Positions 56,666-64,000 of a stretch of DNA of 64,000 bases are shown here, in pieces. Made by a program: the position numbers and the translations under genes. Position 1 is the stretch's first letter; each line of letters starts with the position of its first letter. The notes under the pieces are model-generated. The model was not told the DNA's origin and ran no database searches. It saw only the letters and a program-made list of their open reading frames with translations. Location of the stretch: NCBI RefSeq assembly GCF_022414535.1, contig NZ_JADWYM010000015.1, forward strand, positions 62,001 through 126,000, in the 5' to 3' direction. Origin of the DNA: Streptomyces sp. MUM 2J. Its GTDB lineage: Bacteria > Actinomycetota > Actinomycetes > Streptomycetales > Streptomycetaceae.

Positions 56666-57742
56666 TCACCGGCCCGCGTCCGGGAGGGTGCCCGGTCCGG
56701 CGAGGCCCAGCTCACGGTCGCCGAGCGGGGCGAAGAAGCGGTCGACGCCGGCATCGGTGACCTCGGCGAGGGTCCGCGGCGTCCAGCGCGGACGGCGGTC
56801 CTTGTCGACGACCTGGGCACGGATGCCCTCCACCAGGTCCGCTGTGCTCAGAGCGGCACAGGAGACGCGGTACTCCTGGTCGAGGACCTCCTCCAGCGAT
56901 CCGAGGCGGCGGGCGCGGCGCAGTGCGGCGAAGGTGACCTTCAGCGCGGTCGGTGATCGCGTGAGCAGGGTGGCCGCCGCCTCCTTGGCCGCGGGATCGC
57001 CGTGGTCGAGCAGCCGGTCCACGACTTCCTCGACCGTCCCGGCGGCGTAGCAGGCGTCGATCCACTCCCTCCGCTGCGCCAGTTCTCCTTCCGGCGCGGG
57101 CCGCACATGCCGGGCGAGGGCGTCCCGCAGGGGCAGGGCGGTGAGGTCGTCGGTGAAGGCGCCGAGGGCGTCGGACGGCATGTAGTGGTCGGCCAGCCCG
57201 CACATCAGGGCGTCGCCCGCGCCGATCTCCGCACCGGTCAACGCCAGGTGCATGCCCACCTCGCCCGGCGCCCGGCCCAGGAGATAGGTGCCGCCGACGT
57301 CGGGGACGAAGCCGATGCCGGTCTCCGGCATCGCGATCCGGGAGCGCTCCGTGACGATCCGGACGCTGCCGTGCGCCGAGATGCCGACGCCGCCGCCCAT
57401 CACGATGCCGTCCATCAGGGCGACACAGGGTTTCGGGTAGCGGGCGAGGCGGGCGTTGAGGTGGTACTCGTCGCGCCAGAACGCCGCGGAGGCGGTGCCG
57501 TCGCCGTCGCGGGCGTCGCCGTGGACGGCACGGATGTCCCCGCCCGCGCACAGGCCGCGTTCCCCCGCGCCCGAGACGACGACGGCCTCCACTGCCGGGT
57601 CGTGCTCCCAGGTCGTCAGGGCCTCGTCGATGCGGCGCACCATCTCGTGGTCGAGGGCGTTGAGGGCCCTCGGCCGGTTGAGCGTGATGCGGGCGGTCCG
57701 GCCCGAGGTGCGGAACAGGACGGGTTCGCCGGTGGCGGTCAT
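56666..57742 (-). CDS. 3-hydroxyisobutyryl-CoA hydrolase (enoyl-CoA hydratase family)
   Basis: 358 residues, longer than simple enoyl-CoA hydratases, as in HIBCH. The CoA-binding 'RGLCAGGDIRAVHGDARDGD' and oxyanion loop 'MDGIVMGGGVGISAHG', catalytic Glu in 'MPETGIGFVPDVGGTYLL'. The C-terminal half ('LLTRSPTALKVTFAALRRAR', 'EYRVSCAAL') is HIBCH-specific. It acts in valine catabolism. GGAGG lies 10 bases upstream of the ATG at 57742. A 17-codon open frame (MHGIVARG...) ends in an ATGA overlap with this start and might be a coupled leader. Confidence 0.9.
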   Translation of the reverse strand: MTATGEPVLFRTSGRTARITLNRPRALNALDHEMVRRIDEALTTWEHDPAVEAVVVSGAGERGLCAGGDIRAVHGDARDGDGTASAAFWRDEYHLNARLARYPKPCVALMDGIVMGGGVGISAHGSVRIVTERSRIAMPETGIGFVPDVGGTYLLGRAPGEVGMHLALTGAEIGAGDALMCGLADHYMPSDALGAFTDDLTALPLRDALARHVRPAPEGELAQRREWIDACYAAGTVEEVVDRLLDHGDPAAKEAAATLLTRSPTALKVTFAALRRARRLGSLEEVLDQEYRVSCAALSTADLVEGIRAQVVDKDRRPRWTPRTLAEVTDAGVDRFFAPLGDRELGLAGPGTLPDAGR

Positions 57743-58604
57743 CCGGACGCCTCCGTCTGGCCGGCCGGGCCGCGGGCCACGATGCCATGCATGTTCTCGT
57801 CGCTTCCTTCGCTGTTTGACACGTACGTCACGACGGCTCCCGCCCTCGCTCCTCCGCCCCCGCGTTCCCGTCCCGCCCCGGCGCCCGCGCGGCGTGGGAA
57901 GCGCCGGTCGAAGACGGTGGTGGGGACCGCTGCGCGGGAGGCGGTGCGGGGTGGTCCCGCCGGGTCGGCGGGGGCCGGTGCCATGCGTGTCGGCTCCATC
58001 CTGGTGGACCACTCGGACCGTCCCGCGGCCGGTGTCCCGGCCCCCGGACGGGAACGCGCCGGCCGCCGTCCCGACGTCCAGCCCGTCAGCGGCGTCCAGC
58101 TCGACGGCGTACCCCCCGGTCACAGCGGCGGGAGCGGGCCGAAAGTCGCACCGGCTTCCCCGCACCGCGGGCCCGCGCCCGAATATATAGTCGGACGTCC
58201 TGGTAGATCCAGTGGTGCGATCACGTGACGTGCCCGGGCGCCGTCCCCGTCCGTTCACCGCCCCGTCGGAGCCGGGTGCGCGCCCCGCTCTCCCCTTCCG
58301 CGTGGTCAGGCGCGGCGCCGGAGAGGGTCCGGCAGACGACGGCGAGCCCGGTCCGCATCCCCGCCGGCCGCCCGGCCGGCTCTCCTCCGGCTTCGTCACG
58401 GGGCCGTGCGGCGCGCTGATGCGGGGCACATCCGAGCCGATTCCACCTCCGCATCAGGTCGGGGCGGGCGCGCCACGCGCGCGCCACACGGGCCGCGGTT
58501 CGCGAGCCTTCGGCCCCCGGTCGGGACGCCGCGGGGTCTTGCCCCGGACTCCGCCGGGGCGGTCCGGACGCGCGCACCGTGCGGGGCTTGGGTACGTTTC
58601 CGGT
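57743..58604. other. Long intergenic region with an AT-rich promoter-like island
   Basis: About 860 bases without a supported gene. A marked AT-rich spot, GAATATATAG (58179-58188), lies next to the palindrome GGACGTCC (58192-58199); the pair looks like a promoter/operator. Which gene it serves is unclear: it is about 440 bases from the HIBCH start and about 410 from the phosphatase start. Confidence 0.4.
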
Positions 58605-60800
58605 ATGGGCAGCGACGTCGACGCCTTCCTGCTCAGGCTGGCCCAGGAGCTGAGACCGCGAGAGGACCGGGCGGCCGGGACGCTGCTGCAGCGCCTGCGC
58701 AACGACCTGCCCGAGCTGTGGAAGTACGACGGCCTCGCCGCCATGGCGGTGAACGAGACGGCCGTGCACGTCAGCACCTTCCTGGACGTGCTCGAGAACC
58801 GCGCCGACGTGACCCGGGTCCAGGCGCCGCCCGAGGCGCTGGAGGTCGCCCGCCGCTTCGCCCAGGGCGGGGTGCCGCTCAGCTCGCTGCTGCGGGCCTA
58901 CCGCCTCGGCCACATGTGCCTGCTCCAGTTCATCCTGGGCGAGGCCACCCGGCTGACCGACGACCTGGAGCTGTTCAACGCCGCGGCGACCCGGCTGATC
59001 GCGGCGGCCTTCGAGTACGTCGACCGCGGCTCGGAACAGGTCGTCGCCACCTATCAGCTGGAGCGCGACCGCCGGGTGCAGCGCCGGCTCGTGGTGACCA
59101 ACGAGGCGAGCCGGCGCATCGGTACCACGCTCGACATGACCCGCACCGCGCAGGAACTGGCGGACGTCGGCACCGACGACTTCGCCGACCTCGTCGCCGT
59201 CGACCTCCTGGACTTCCTGCTGCACCCCGACGCGCACACGCCGGCTCCGCCGACGGCCCCACCCCTGCTGCGCCGTGTCGCCGAGCTGTCCTCCCGGGAC
59301 AGCGGGGCGGCCGGCACCGTCGGCCGCGGCCGGACGCACTCCTACCCCCCGGGCTCCGAGCCGGCCCGGGCGCTGGCCACCGGGCAGGCGCGCGTGTACC
59401 GCACCAGGGCCTCCGACCCGCCCGCGTGCTGGGAGCCCGCACCGGAAGGCGGGGAGGCCGCGGACGACCCCGACTTCCGGTCGGTCCTTCTGCTGCCGCT
59501 GCGGGCCCGCGGCGACACCCTGGGCCTCGCCCAGTTCTTCCGCCACCGCACCGCCGCCCCCTTCGACGAGGACGACCTCCTGCTGGCCCAGGAGATGGCC
59601 GGCAGAGCGGCCGTGCACATCGACAACGCCCGCCGCTACACCCGGGAGCGCTCCACCGCCCTCACCCTCCAGCGCAGCCTGCTGCCGCAGCGCCCGGCGG
59701 AGCAGTCCGCCGTCGTGGCGGCCTCCCGCTACCTGCCCAGTGGTTCCCGTGCGGGCGTGGGCGGCGACTGGTACGACGTGATTCCGCTGTCGGGTGCCCG
59801 CGTCGCGCTCGTCGTGGGCGACGTCGTCGGCCGCGGCCTGCACGCCTCCGCCACGATGGGCCGGCTGCGCACGGCCGTCCGCGCCTACGCCGACATCGAC
59901 CTGATGCCCGACGAGTTGCTCACGCACCTGGACGACGTCGTGATCCGCCTGCAGCGCGAGGGGACGCGCGGCGACGGCGAACTCGGCGCCACCTGCCTGT
60001 ACATGGTCTACGATCCGGTGTCCCGGATGTGCTCACTGGCGAGTGCGGGCCATGTGCTGCCGGCGGTGGCGAGTCCCCGCTCCGTACGGGGTGACGGACC
60101 GGCCCCGCGGACGGTCGACTTCCCGGATCTGCCGATCGGACCTCCCCTGGGACTCGGTGGTCTCCCCTTCGAGACGGCCCAGTTCGAGGTGCCCGAGGGC
60201 AGCCTGCTGACCCTGTACACCGACGGTCTGCTCCAGGGCCGCACGCGCGACATGGACACCGCCCGGGTGGTACTGCGGGACATCCTCACCGGTGCGTCCG
60301 ACGTGCCGGACGAGATCTGCGACCGGTTGCTGGCCGCCCTGCTGCCCAGCCGCCCCTCCGACGACGTGGCGCTCCTGGTGGCACGGACCCGGGCCCTCGA
60401 TCCGGACCACGTCGCCACCCTGGACCTCCCCTCGGACCCGGCCGCGGTCGCCGGGGCCCGCGTCTACACGTCCGAGACGCTGGCGGCCTGGGAGCTGGAG
60501 GAGCTGACCTTCGGCACGGAGCTGATCATCAGCGAGCTGGTCACGAACGCGATCCGCTACGGAGAGGGCCCCATACACCTGCGGTTGATCCTTCAGTCGA
60601 CCCTGACCTGCGAGGTCTTCGACGCCGCCGGCACCGCACCGCACCTGCGCCGCGCCCGCTCCCTCGACGAGGGCGGCCGGGGCCTGATGCTGGTGGCCCG
60701 GCTCTCCGATCGCTGGGGCACCCGGTACAGCCGCGAGGGCAAGGTCATCTGGGCCGAGCAGTCCCTCTCCGCCGACGGCAGCCGCCCGAGCCGCTCGTGA
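58605..60800 (+). CDS. SpoIIE-type PP2C phosphatase with GAF and HATPase domains
   Basis: 731 residues. Residues 1-170 look like an RsbRD/PucR-type helical sensor ('VSTFLDVLENRADVTRVQ'), 180-345 a GAF domain, 375-580 the SpoIIE PP2C domain ('GVGGDWYDVIPL', 'VGDVVGRGLHASATMGRLR', 'LYTDGLLQGR'), and 600-720 a HATPase_c kinase domain of the anti-sigma type ('ISELVTNAIRYGEG', 'EGGRGLMLVARLSDRWG'). Such proteins link a signal to anti-anti-sigma phosphorylation. No ribosome site precedes the ATG, so translation may be leaderless, or start elsewhere. Confidence 0.9.
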   Translation: MGSDVDAFLLRLAQELRPREDRAAGTLLQRLRNDLPELWKYDGLAAMAVNETAVHVSTFLDVLENRADVTRVQAPPEALEVARRFAQGGVPLSSLLRAYRLGHMCLLQFILGEATRLTDDLELFNAAATRLIAAAFEYVDRGSEQVVATYQLERDRRVQRRLVVTNEASRRIGTTLDMTRTAQELADVGTDDFADLVAVDLLDFLLHPDAHTPAPPTAPPLLRRVAELSSRDSGAAGTVGRGRTHSYPPGSEPARALATGQARVYRTRASDPPACWEPAPEGGEAADDPDFRSVLLLPLRARGDTLGLAQFFRHRTAAPFDEDDLLLAQEMAGRAAVHIDNARRYTRERSTALTLQRSLLPQRPAEQSAVVAASRYLPSGSRAGVGGDWYDVIPLSGARVALVVGDVVGRGLHASATMGRLRTAVRAYADIDLMPDELLTHLDDVVIRLQREGTRGDGELGATCLYMVYDPVSRMCSLASAGHVLPAVASPRSVRGDGPAPRTVDFPDLPIGPPLGLGGLPFETAQFEVPEGSLLTLYTDGLLQGRTRDMDTARVVLRDILTGASDVPDEICDRLLAALLPSRPSDDVALLVARTRALDPDHVATLDLPSDPAAVAGARVYTSETLAAWELEELTFGTELIISELVTNAIRYGEGPIHLRLILQSTLTCEVFDAAGTAPHLRRARSLDEGGRGLMLVARLSDRWGTRYSREGKVIWAEQSLSADGSRPSRS

Positions 60801-60896
60801 CCACGGCCGCCGGGCGGGGGACCCCCTCGGCACGCGGCGGGGGGTGACACGGGCGGCCCGGACGCGAGCCGCAGTGCCGGACTGCGCCCGGTCGGA

Positions 60897-61745
60897 TCAG
60901 CGGAACGAGCGGCGCTGTCCGTCGCGGTCCTCTCCCGTACCCCCGCGCGCGCAGTCGGCGCACAGGTACCCGTCCCGCGTGACGGCCGGGGCGAGGCGGT
61001 CGAGCAACCCCTTGGCGGCCCGCGCGCAGCGCCCGGGCAGCGGGCACGCGGACACCGGCCCGGACGCCGTGGCCCCGGCAGGGGCGGCCGGGGTGCCGGG
61101 GGCGGGGTGCTGTGACATGGCCGCTTCCTCCAGGCGCCCCAGGAGGAAGGGGACGGCTCCCCGTTCCAGCATGGCCAGCTCCCAGGCCTCCCGGGCCCTC
61201 GTCGCGGTCGGGCCGGCGTCGGCCGGCTCCTCGCCGGCAGCGGCGGGATGATCGCGTGCGGCGGTCCCCGTCGCCCACGTCCAGACGACGTCGGCGGCTC
61301 CCGCTCCCACAGCCAGGGCCCCCGCCATCAGACCCGCCGTCATCAGGCCGCCGCCGACGTAGGGACGGCCGCCCAGTGCGCTCACCCCGTACCCCGCCAG
61401 CAGCAGAAGGGCGGCGATCCCGCCGGACAGAGCGGGCACCAGGACGGCCGGCGGGGGGAGCGGCCCGCCGGTTCCCCCCGGTCGGGCTGCGTCACCGGCC
61501 GCTTCCACCGCGACACCGGATCCGTCCGCGCCGGCGCGGGTCCGGACGTACGCGTCGTACTCGACGGCCGCCGTGGAGGTGATGGCCGTTCGCGCCTGCC
61601 GGGCCCGCCTGCGCAGCTGCTCCCGGCCCGGGGCTCCCCCGGACCGGGCAAGGGCGTCCCGCACCTGCTGGGTGTCCAGGGCCTGGTCGAGGACGCGCTC
61701 GAAGACAACACCGATCTCCCGTACCGACGGCCCGGCCTCCGTCAT
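60897..61745 (-). CDS. Membrane protein of unknown function (282 aa)
   Basis: A helical N-terminal region with 'TAAVEYDAYVRTRAG' precedes two hydrophobic segments at about 102-120 and 128-152, so the protein probably spans the membrane twice. A Pro/Ala-rich linker leads to a Cys pattern at the end ('CPLPGRCARAAKGLL' and 'YLCADCARG'), possibly a small zinc site. I do not recognise the family beyond its being Streptomyces-like. It is convergent with the phosphatase gene and divergent from the pentapeptide gene. Confidence 0.7.
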   Translation of the reverse strand: MTEAGPSVREIGVVFERVLDQALDTQQVRDALARSGGAPGREQLRRRARQARTAITSTAAVEYDAYVRTRAGADGSGVAVEAAGDAARPGGTGGPLPPPAVLVPALSGGIAALLLLAGYGVSALGGRPYVGGGLMTAGLMAGALAVGAGAADVVWTWATGTAARDHPAAAGEEPADAGPTATRAREAWELAMLERGAVPFLLGRLEEAAMSQHPAPGTPAAPAGATASGPVSACPLPGRCARAAKGLLDRLAPAVTRDGYLCADCARGGTGEDRDGQRRSFR

Positions 61746-61967
61746 GTGTCCCCCGAAGAGTGCTGCGCGACGCCCTCGTGCCTACGGGACGGCCGCGCCG
61801 AACTGCGTGTGCGGACTGGCGAGTCTAACGTTCCCCGGATTGCGCAACCCCGAAAGACTCGCTCCCGTGCGGCGCCTCCTCGTCCCGTGTGGTGTTCCGG
61901 CGGCGACGGCCTGCGACAATGGGGGCTTTCGCGTCCTGCGGATCAGGAGAATCAGGAGAGCGTCACC

Positions 61968-62789
61968 GTGGAGCCCCCAAACCCCGCCGCCGGCCATGCT
62001 CAGCTGCGGGCCGACTGCTCCGCCTGCTTCGGGCTGTGCTGCGTCGCCCTGCCCTTCGCCCGCTCCGCGGACTTCGCGGCCGACAAGCCCGCCGGGAAGC
62101 CGTGCGCGAACCTGCGGGAGGACTTCCGCTGCGGCATCCACACGCGGCTTCGGCAGGAGGGCTACCCGGGCTGTACGGTCTTCGACTGCTTCGGGGCGGG
62201 GCAGAAGGTCTCGCAGGTGACCTTCGGCGGGACGGACTGGCGCGCCGCACCGGAGCGCGCGGGCGCCATGTTCGCCTCGTTCGCGGTGATGCGGCAGCTG
62301 CACGAGCTGCTGTGGTACGTCGACGAGGCCCTCGGCCTGCGCGCGGCGCGGCCCGTCCACCGGGAGCTGCGCGAGGCTCACGACCGGGTCGGCGCCCTGA
62401 GCCTGCAGGATTCCGACGCGCTTGCGGCGGTGGACGTCAACGCGCTGCGCGGCGAGGTCAACGCGCTCCTGCTGCGCACGAGCGAGCTGTACCGGGCGGA
62501 CGTGCCCGGCCGGAGGCGCGACCACCGCGGGGCCGACCTGATGGGCGCCCGCCTCGCCGGGGCGGACCTCGCCGGGGCGAGCCTGCGCGGGGCACTGCTG
62601 GTCGCGGCCGACCTCGCCGGTGCCGACCTGCGCGGTGCCGACCTCATCGGCGCGGACCTGCGTGACGCCGACCTGCGCGGCGCCGACCTGACGGGCTGCG
62701 TCTTCCTCACCCAGGCCCAGCTGGACGCGGCGCGGGGCGACACGGCCACCCGGTTGCCCGAGCGGCTGGAGCGGCCGGCGCACTGGTAG
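61968..62789 (+). CDS. Cys-rich N-terminal domain plus pentapeptide repeats
   Basis: 273 residues. The N-terminal 75 residues hold 'DCSACFGLCCVALPF', 'PCANLREDFRCGIH' and 'YPGCTVFDCFGAG', a Cys spacing like YkgJ/UPF0153 metal-binding proteins. A helical middle follows. From about 185 the A(D/S)LxG pentapeptide repeats run for about 65 residues ('GADLAGASLRGALL'), forming a square beta-helix. The combination suggests a metal or redox head on a repeat scaffold. GTG start with AGGAG ten bases upstream. Function unknown. Confidence 0.85.
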   Translation: MEPPNPAAGHAQLRADCSACFGLCCVALPFARSADFAADKPAGKPCANLREDFRCGIHTRLRQEGYPGCTVFDCFGAGQKVSQVTFGGTDWRAAPERAGAMFASFAVMRQLHELLWYVDEALGLRAARPVHRELREAHDRVGALSLQDSDALAAVDVNALRGEVNALLLRTSELYRADVPGRRRDHRGADLMGARLAGADLAGASLRGALLVAADLAGADLRGADLIGADLRDADLRGADLTGCVFLTQAQLDAARGDTATRLPERLERPAHW

Positions 62790-63047
62790 CCGTACCGCGC
62801 ACGCCGCCCGTTCGCCGCACCGGAGATGCGGGCCCTGCACCGGCACCGTTAACTGAAGCGCACCGGCACCCGGCGGGCGGCGTCCCCTCACCGCCTCTCG
62901 GGTGCGGCCTCCGGCCGGGCCGGGTCCGGAACCCCGAGCCGGACCCGGCCCGGCCGGCCCCTGCGGCGCGAGGCGACGGCCGCCGGCCACGTGCCGTCCC
63001 CGTCCCCGCAACCCGTGGTTGGCGCGCGGCGGAGAACCTCGACCGGT

Positions 63048-64000
63048 GTGACCGCAGTGCGCCTTCCCGAGTCCGCCCGGCTCCCCCGCCCCCGCCGTCG
63101 CCGGGGGCGCCCCGCCCGCCGCGCGCCGGTCCGGCAGGTGCTGTGCCTGCTTCCGCTCCCGCTCGTCGCGGTCGTCGCCGTGCAGCACCGATCGGTGCTC
63201 GCCGAGGGAGCCGGCCTGCTGCGGAACGCCCAGTGGCCATGGCTGGCCGCGGCGGGCTGCGCGACCTGTCTCACCTGGGTGGCGGCAGCCCTCACCCGGC
63301 AGGGCGCGGTCGTCGAGCCGCTGCCCCGACGGCGTTTGCTGGCCACGCAGTTCGCCGCGGGCGCCGCCAACCATCTGCTGCCGGCCGGGCTCGGAGCCGG
63401 CGCCGTCAATCTCCGCTTCATGACGGCGTGCGGGGTGCCCCCGGCCCGCTCCTCGGCCGCCCTCGTGCTGTACCTGCTCGCGGAGAGCGTGGGAAGACTG
63501 GCGCTGCTGGCCGTACTGCTGGTCGCCTTTCCCGGCGCGCTGCGGCTCGGCACGCTGCTGCCCGAGCGGGCGGGCGGGCCGCTGCTGCCGGCCGTCGGCG
63601 CGGTGGCGGTGGCGGTCGCCGCGTCGGCCGCGGTGACGCTCGTCGGGCGGCTGCGCAGGGCCGTGGCCGGATTCGTGCGCACCGCCCTGGGCGAGGCACG
63701 GTCGGTGCACGCCCGTCCCGCGCGGGCCCTGGCCCTGTGGGGTGGCTCGCTGGCCTTCCCCGCACTGCAGGCCGCCGGACTGGTCCTGGTGGGGCGGGCG
63801 CTGGGGCTGCCGGTGCCGCCCGGGCACATCGCGGTCGCCTACCTGGCGGCGACGGCCGCCGTGGCCCTGGTGCCGACGCCGGGCGGGATCGGCTCCGTCG
63901 AGGCGGCCCTCGTCGTCGCCCTCGTCGCGGCGGGCGGGCCGGCCGCGGTCACGACGGCGGTGGTGCTGGCGTACCGGATCATCACCGTCTGGCTGCCGCT
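63048..64000 (+). CDS. Flippase-like membrane protein (LPG synthase TM/UPF0104 family), partial
   Basis: The frame from GTG 63048 (or GTG 63057) stays open to the window edge: 317 codons visible. After a basic N-terminus there are about seven to eight membrane helices. 'FAAGAANHLLPAGLGAGAVNLRF' and 'ALVPTPGGIGSVEAALV' are hallmark segments of the AglD/MprF-type membrane domain (lysylphosphatidylglycerol synthase transmembrane region). Such proteins flip or transfer lipids. The 3' end is outside the window. Confidence 0.82.
   Translation, partial: MTAVRLPESARLPRPRRRRGRPARRAPVRQVLCLLPLPLVAVVAVQHRSVLAEGAGLLRNAQWPWLAAAGCATCLTWVAAALTRQGAVVEPLPRRRLLATQFAAGAANHLLPAGLGAGAVNLRFMTACGVPPARSSAALVLYLLAESVGRLALLAVLLVAFPGALRLGTLLPERAGGPLLPAVGAVAVAVAASAAVTLVGRLRRAVAGFVRTALGEARSVHARPARALALWGGSLAFPALQAAGLVLVGRALGLPVPPGHIAVAYLAATAAVALVPTPGGIGSVEAALVVALVAAGGPAAVTTAVVLAYRIITVWLP

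Noticed and set aside
57739..57999. 86-residue frame upstream of the HIBCH gene
   Set aside because: Composition is low-complexity Pro/Arg/Gly and there is no good start; only its last 17 codons might form a coupled leader.

Overview
The window looks like a piece of a Streptomyces chromosome. Third codon positions are almost always G or C, GTG and TTG starts are common, Shine-Dalgarno sites are AGGAG/GGAGG-like, and the families (actinobacterial GlgA/GlgC pair, Rpf protein, WS/DGAT, SpoIIE-type phosphatase, TTA codons kept for special genes) are typical. From memory, the gnd plus Rpf-LysM-M23 pair and the nearby WS/DGAT gene resemble a left-arm region of S. coelicolor; I could not check this. 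I see no tRNA, rRNA, IS element or CRISPR array.

Layout. 1-435 is the end of a lipase-maturation-factor gene. 707-9705 is a sugar-scavenging locus: an ABC importer (binding lipoprotein and two permeases), a GH5-like glycosidase and a GH38 alpha-mannosidase in one operon, divergent from its LacI regulator, with three palindromic operators between them. 9706-16088 holds a decayed VOC gene, an amidase, an unrecognised 57-residue protein, a degenerate HD-domain protein, an odd SDR with a zinc ribbon and a WS/DGAT acyltransferase. 16585-26035 is housekeeping-like: glgC, glgA, FhuF-like reductase, DMT transporter, Rpf-LysM-M23 wall enzyme, gnd, a proline-repeat protein, a GNAT and panD. An ABC-F pseudogene follows and breaks off at the edge of the next block.

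26752-42004 looks like an acquired catabolic island. It has a P450 with its ferredoxin and ferredoxin reductase, a glutamine-synthetase-like ligase, a PuuD-like gamma-glutamyl hydrolase, two aldehyde dehydrogenases, an APC permease, an extradiol ring-cleavage dioxygenase, an FAH-family enzyme, an acetoacetate-decarboxylase-like protein, and TetR and MarR regulators. An 18-bp dyad (TCGTTTGG-NN-CCAAACGA) overlaps or directly follows the predicted promoters of the MarR gene, the GS/P450 operon, the ferredoxin operon, the permease and the second ALDH operon. This ties the block together as one regulon, probably MarR-repressed, for an amine (perhaps aromatic) that is gamma-glutamylated, oxidised and ring-cleaved.

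42351-47779 is a compact five-gene operon (GlxA/AraC regulator, ThDP enzyme, SRPBCC protein, KAS III homologue lacking the catalytic His, HisC-like aminotransferase). The only two in-frame TTA codons I found in the window lie in it, suggesting bldA-dependent specialised metabolism of a kind I do not recognise. 48648-55390 is a form I aerobic CO dehydrogenase operon (coxM-S-L, then XdhC-YHS, coxD, coxE) divergent from a LysR gene with a perfect palindrome between them. The right end carries a 3-hydroxyisobutyryl-CoA hydrolase, a multidomain SpoIIE phosphatase, a membrane protein, a Cys-rich pentapeptide-repeat protein and the start of a flippase-like membrane protein.
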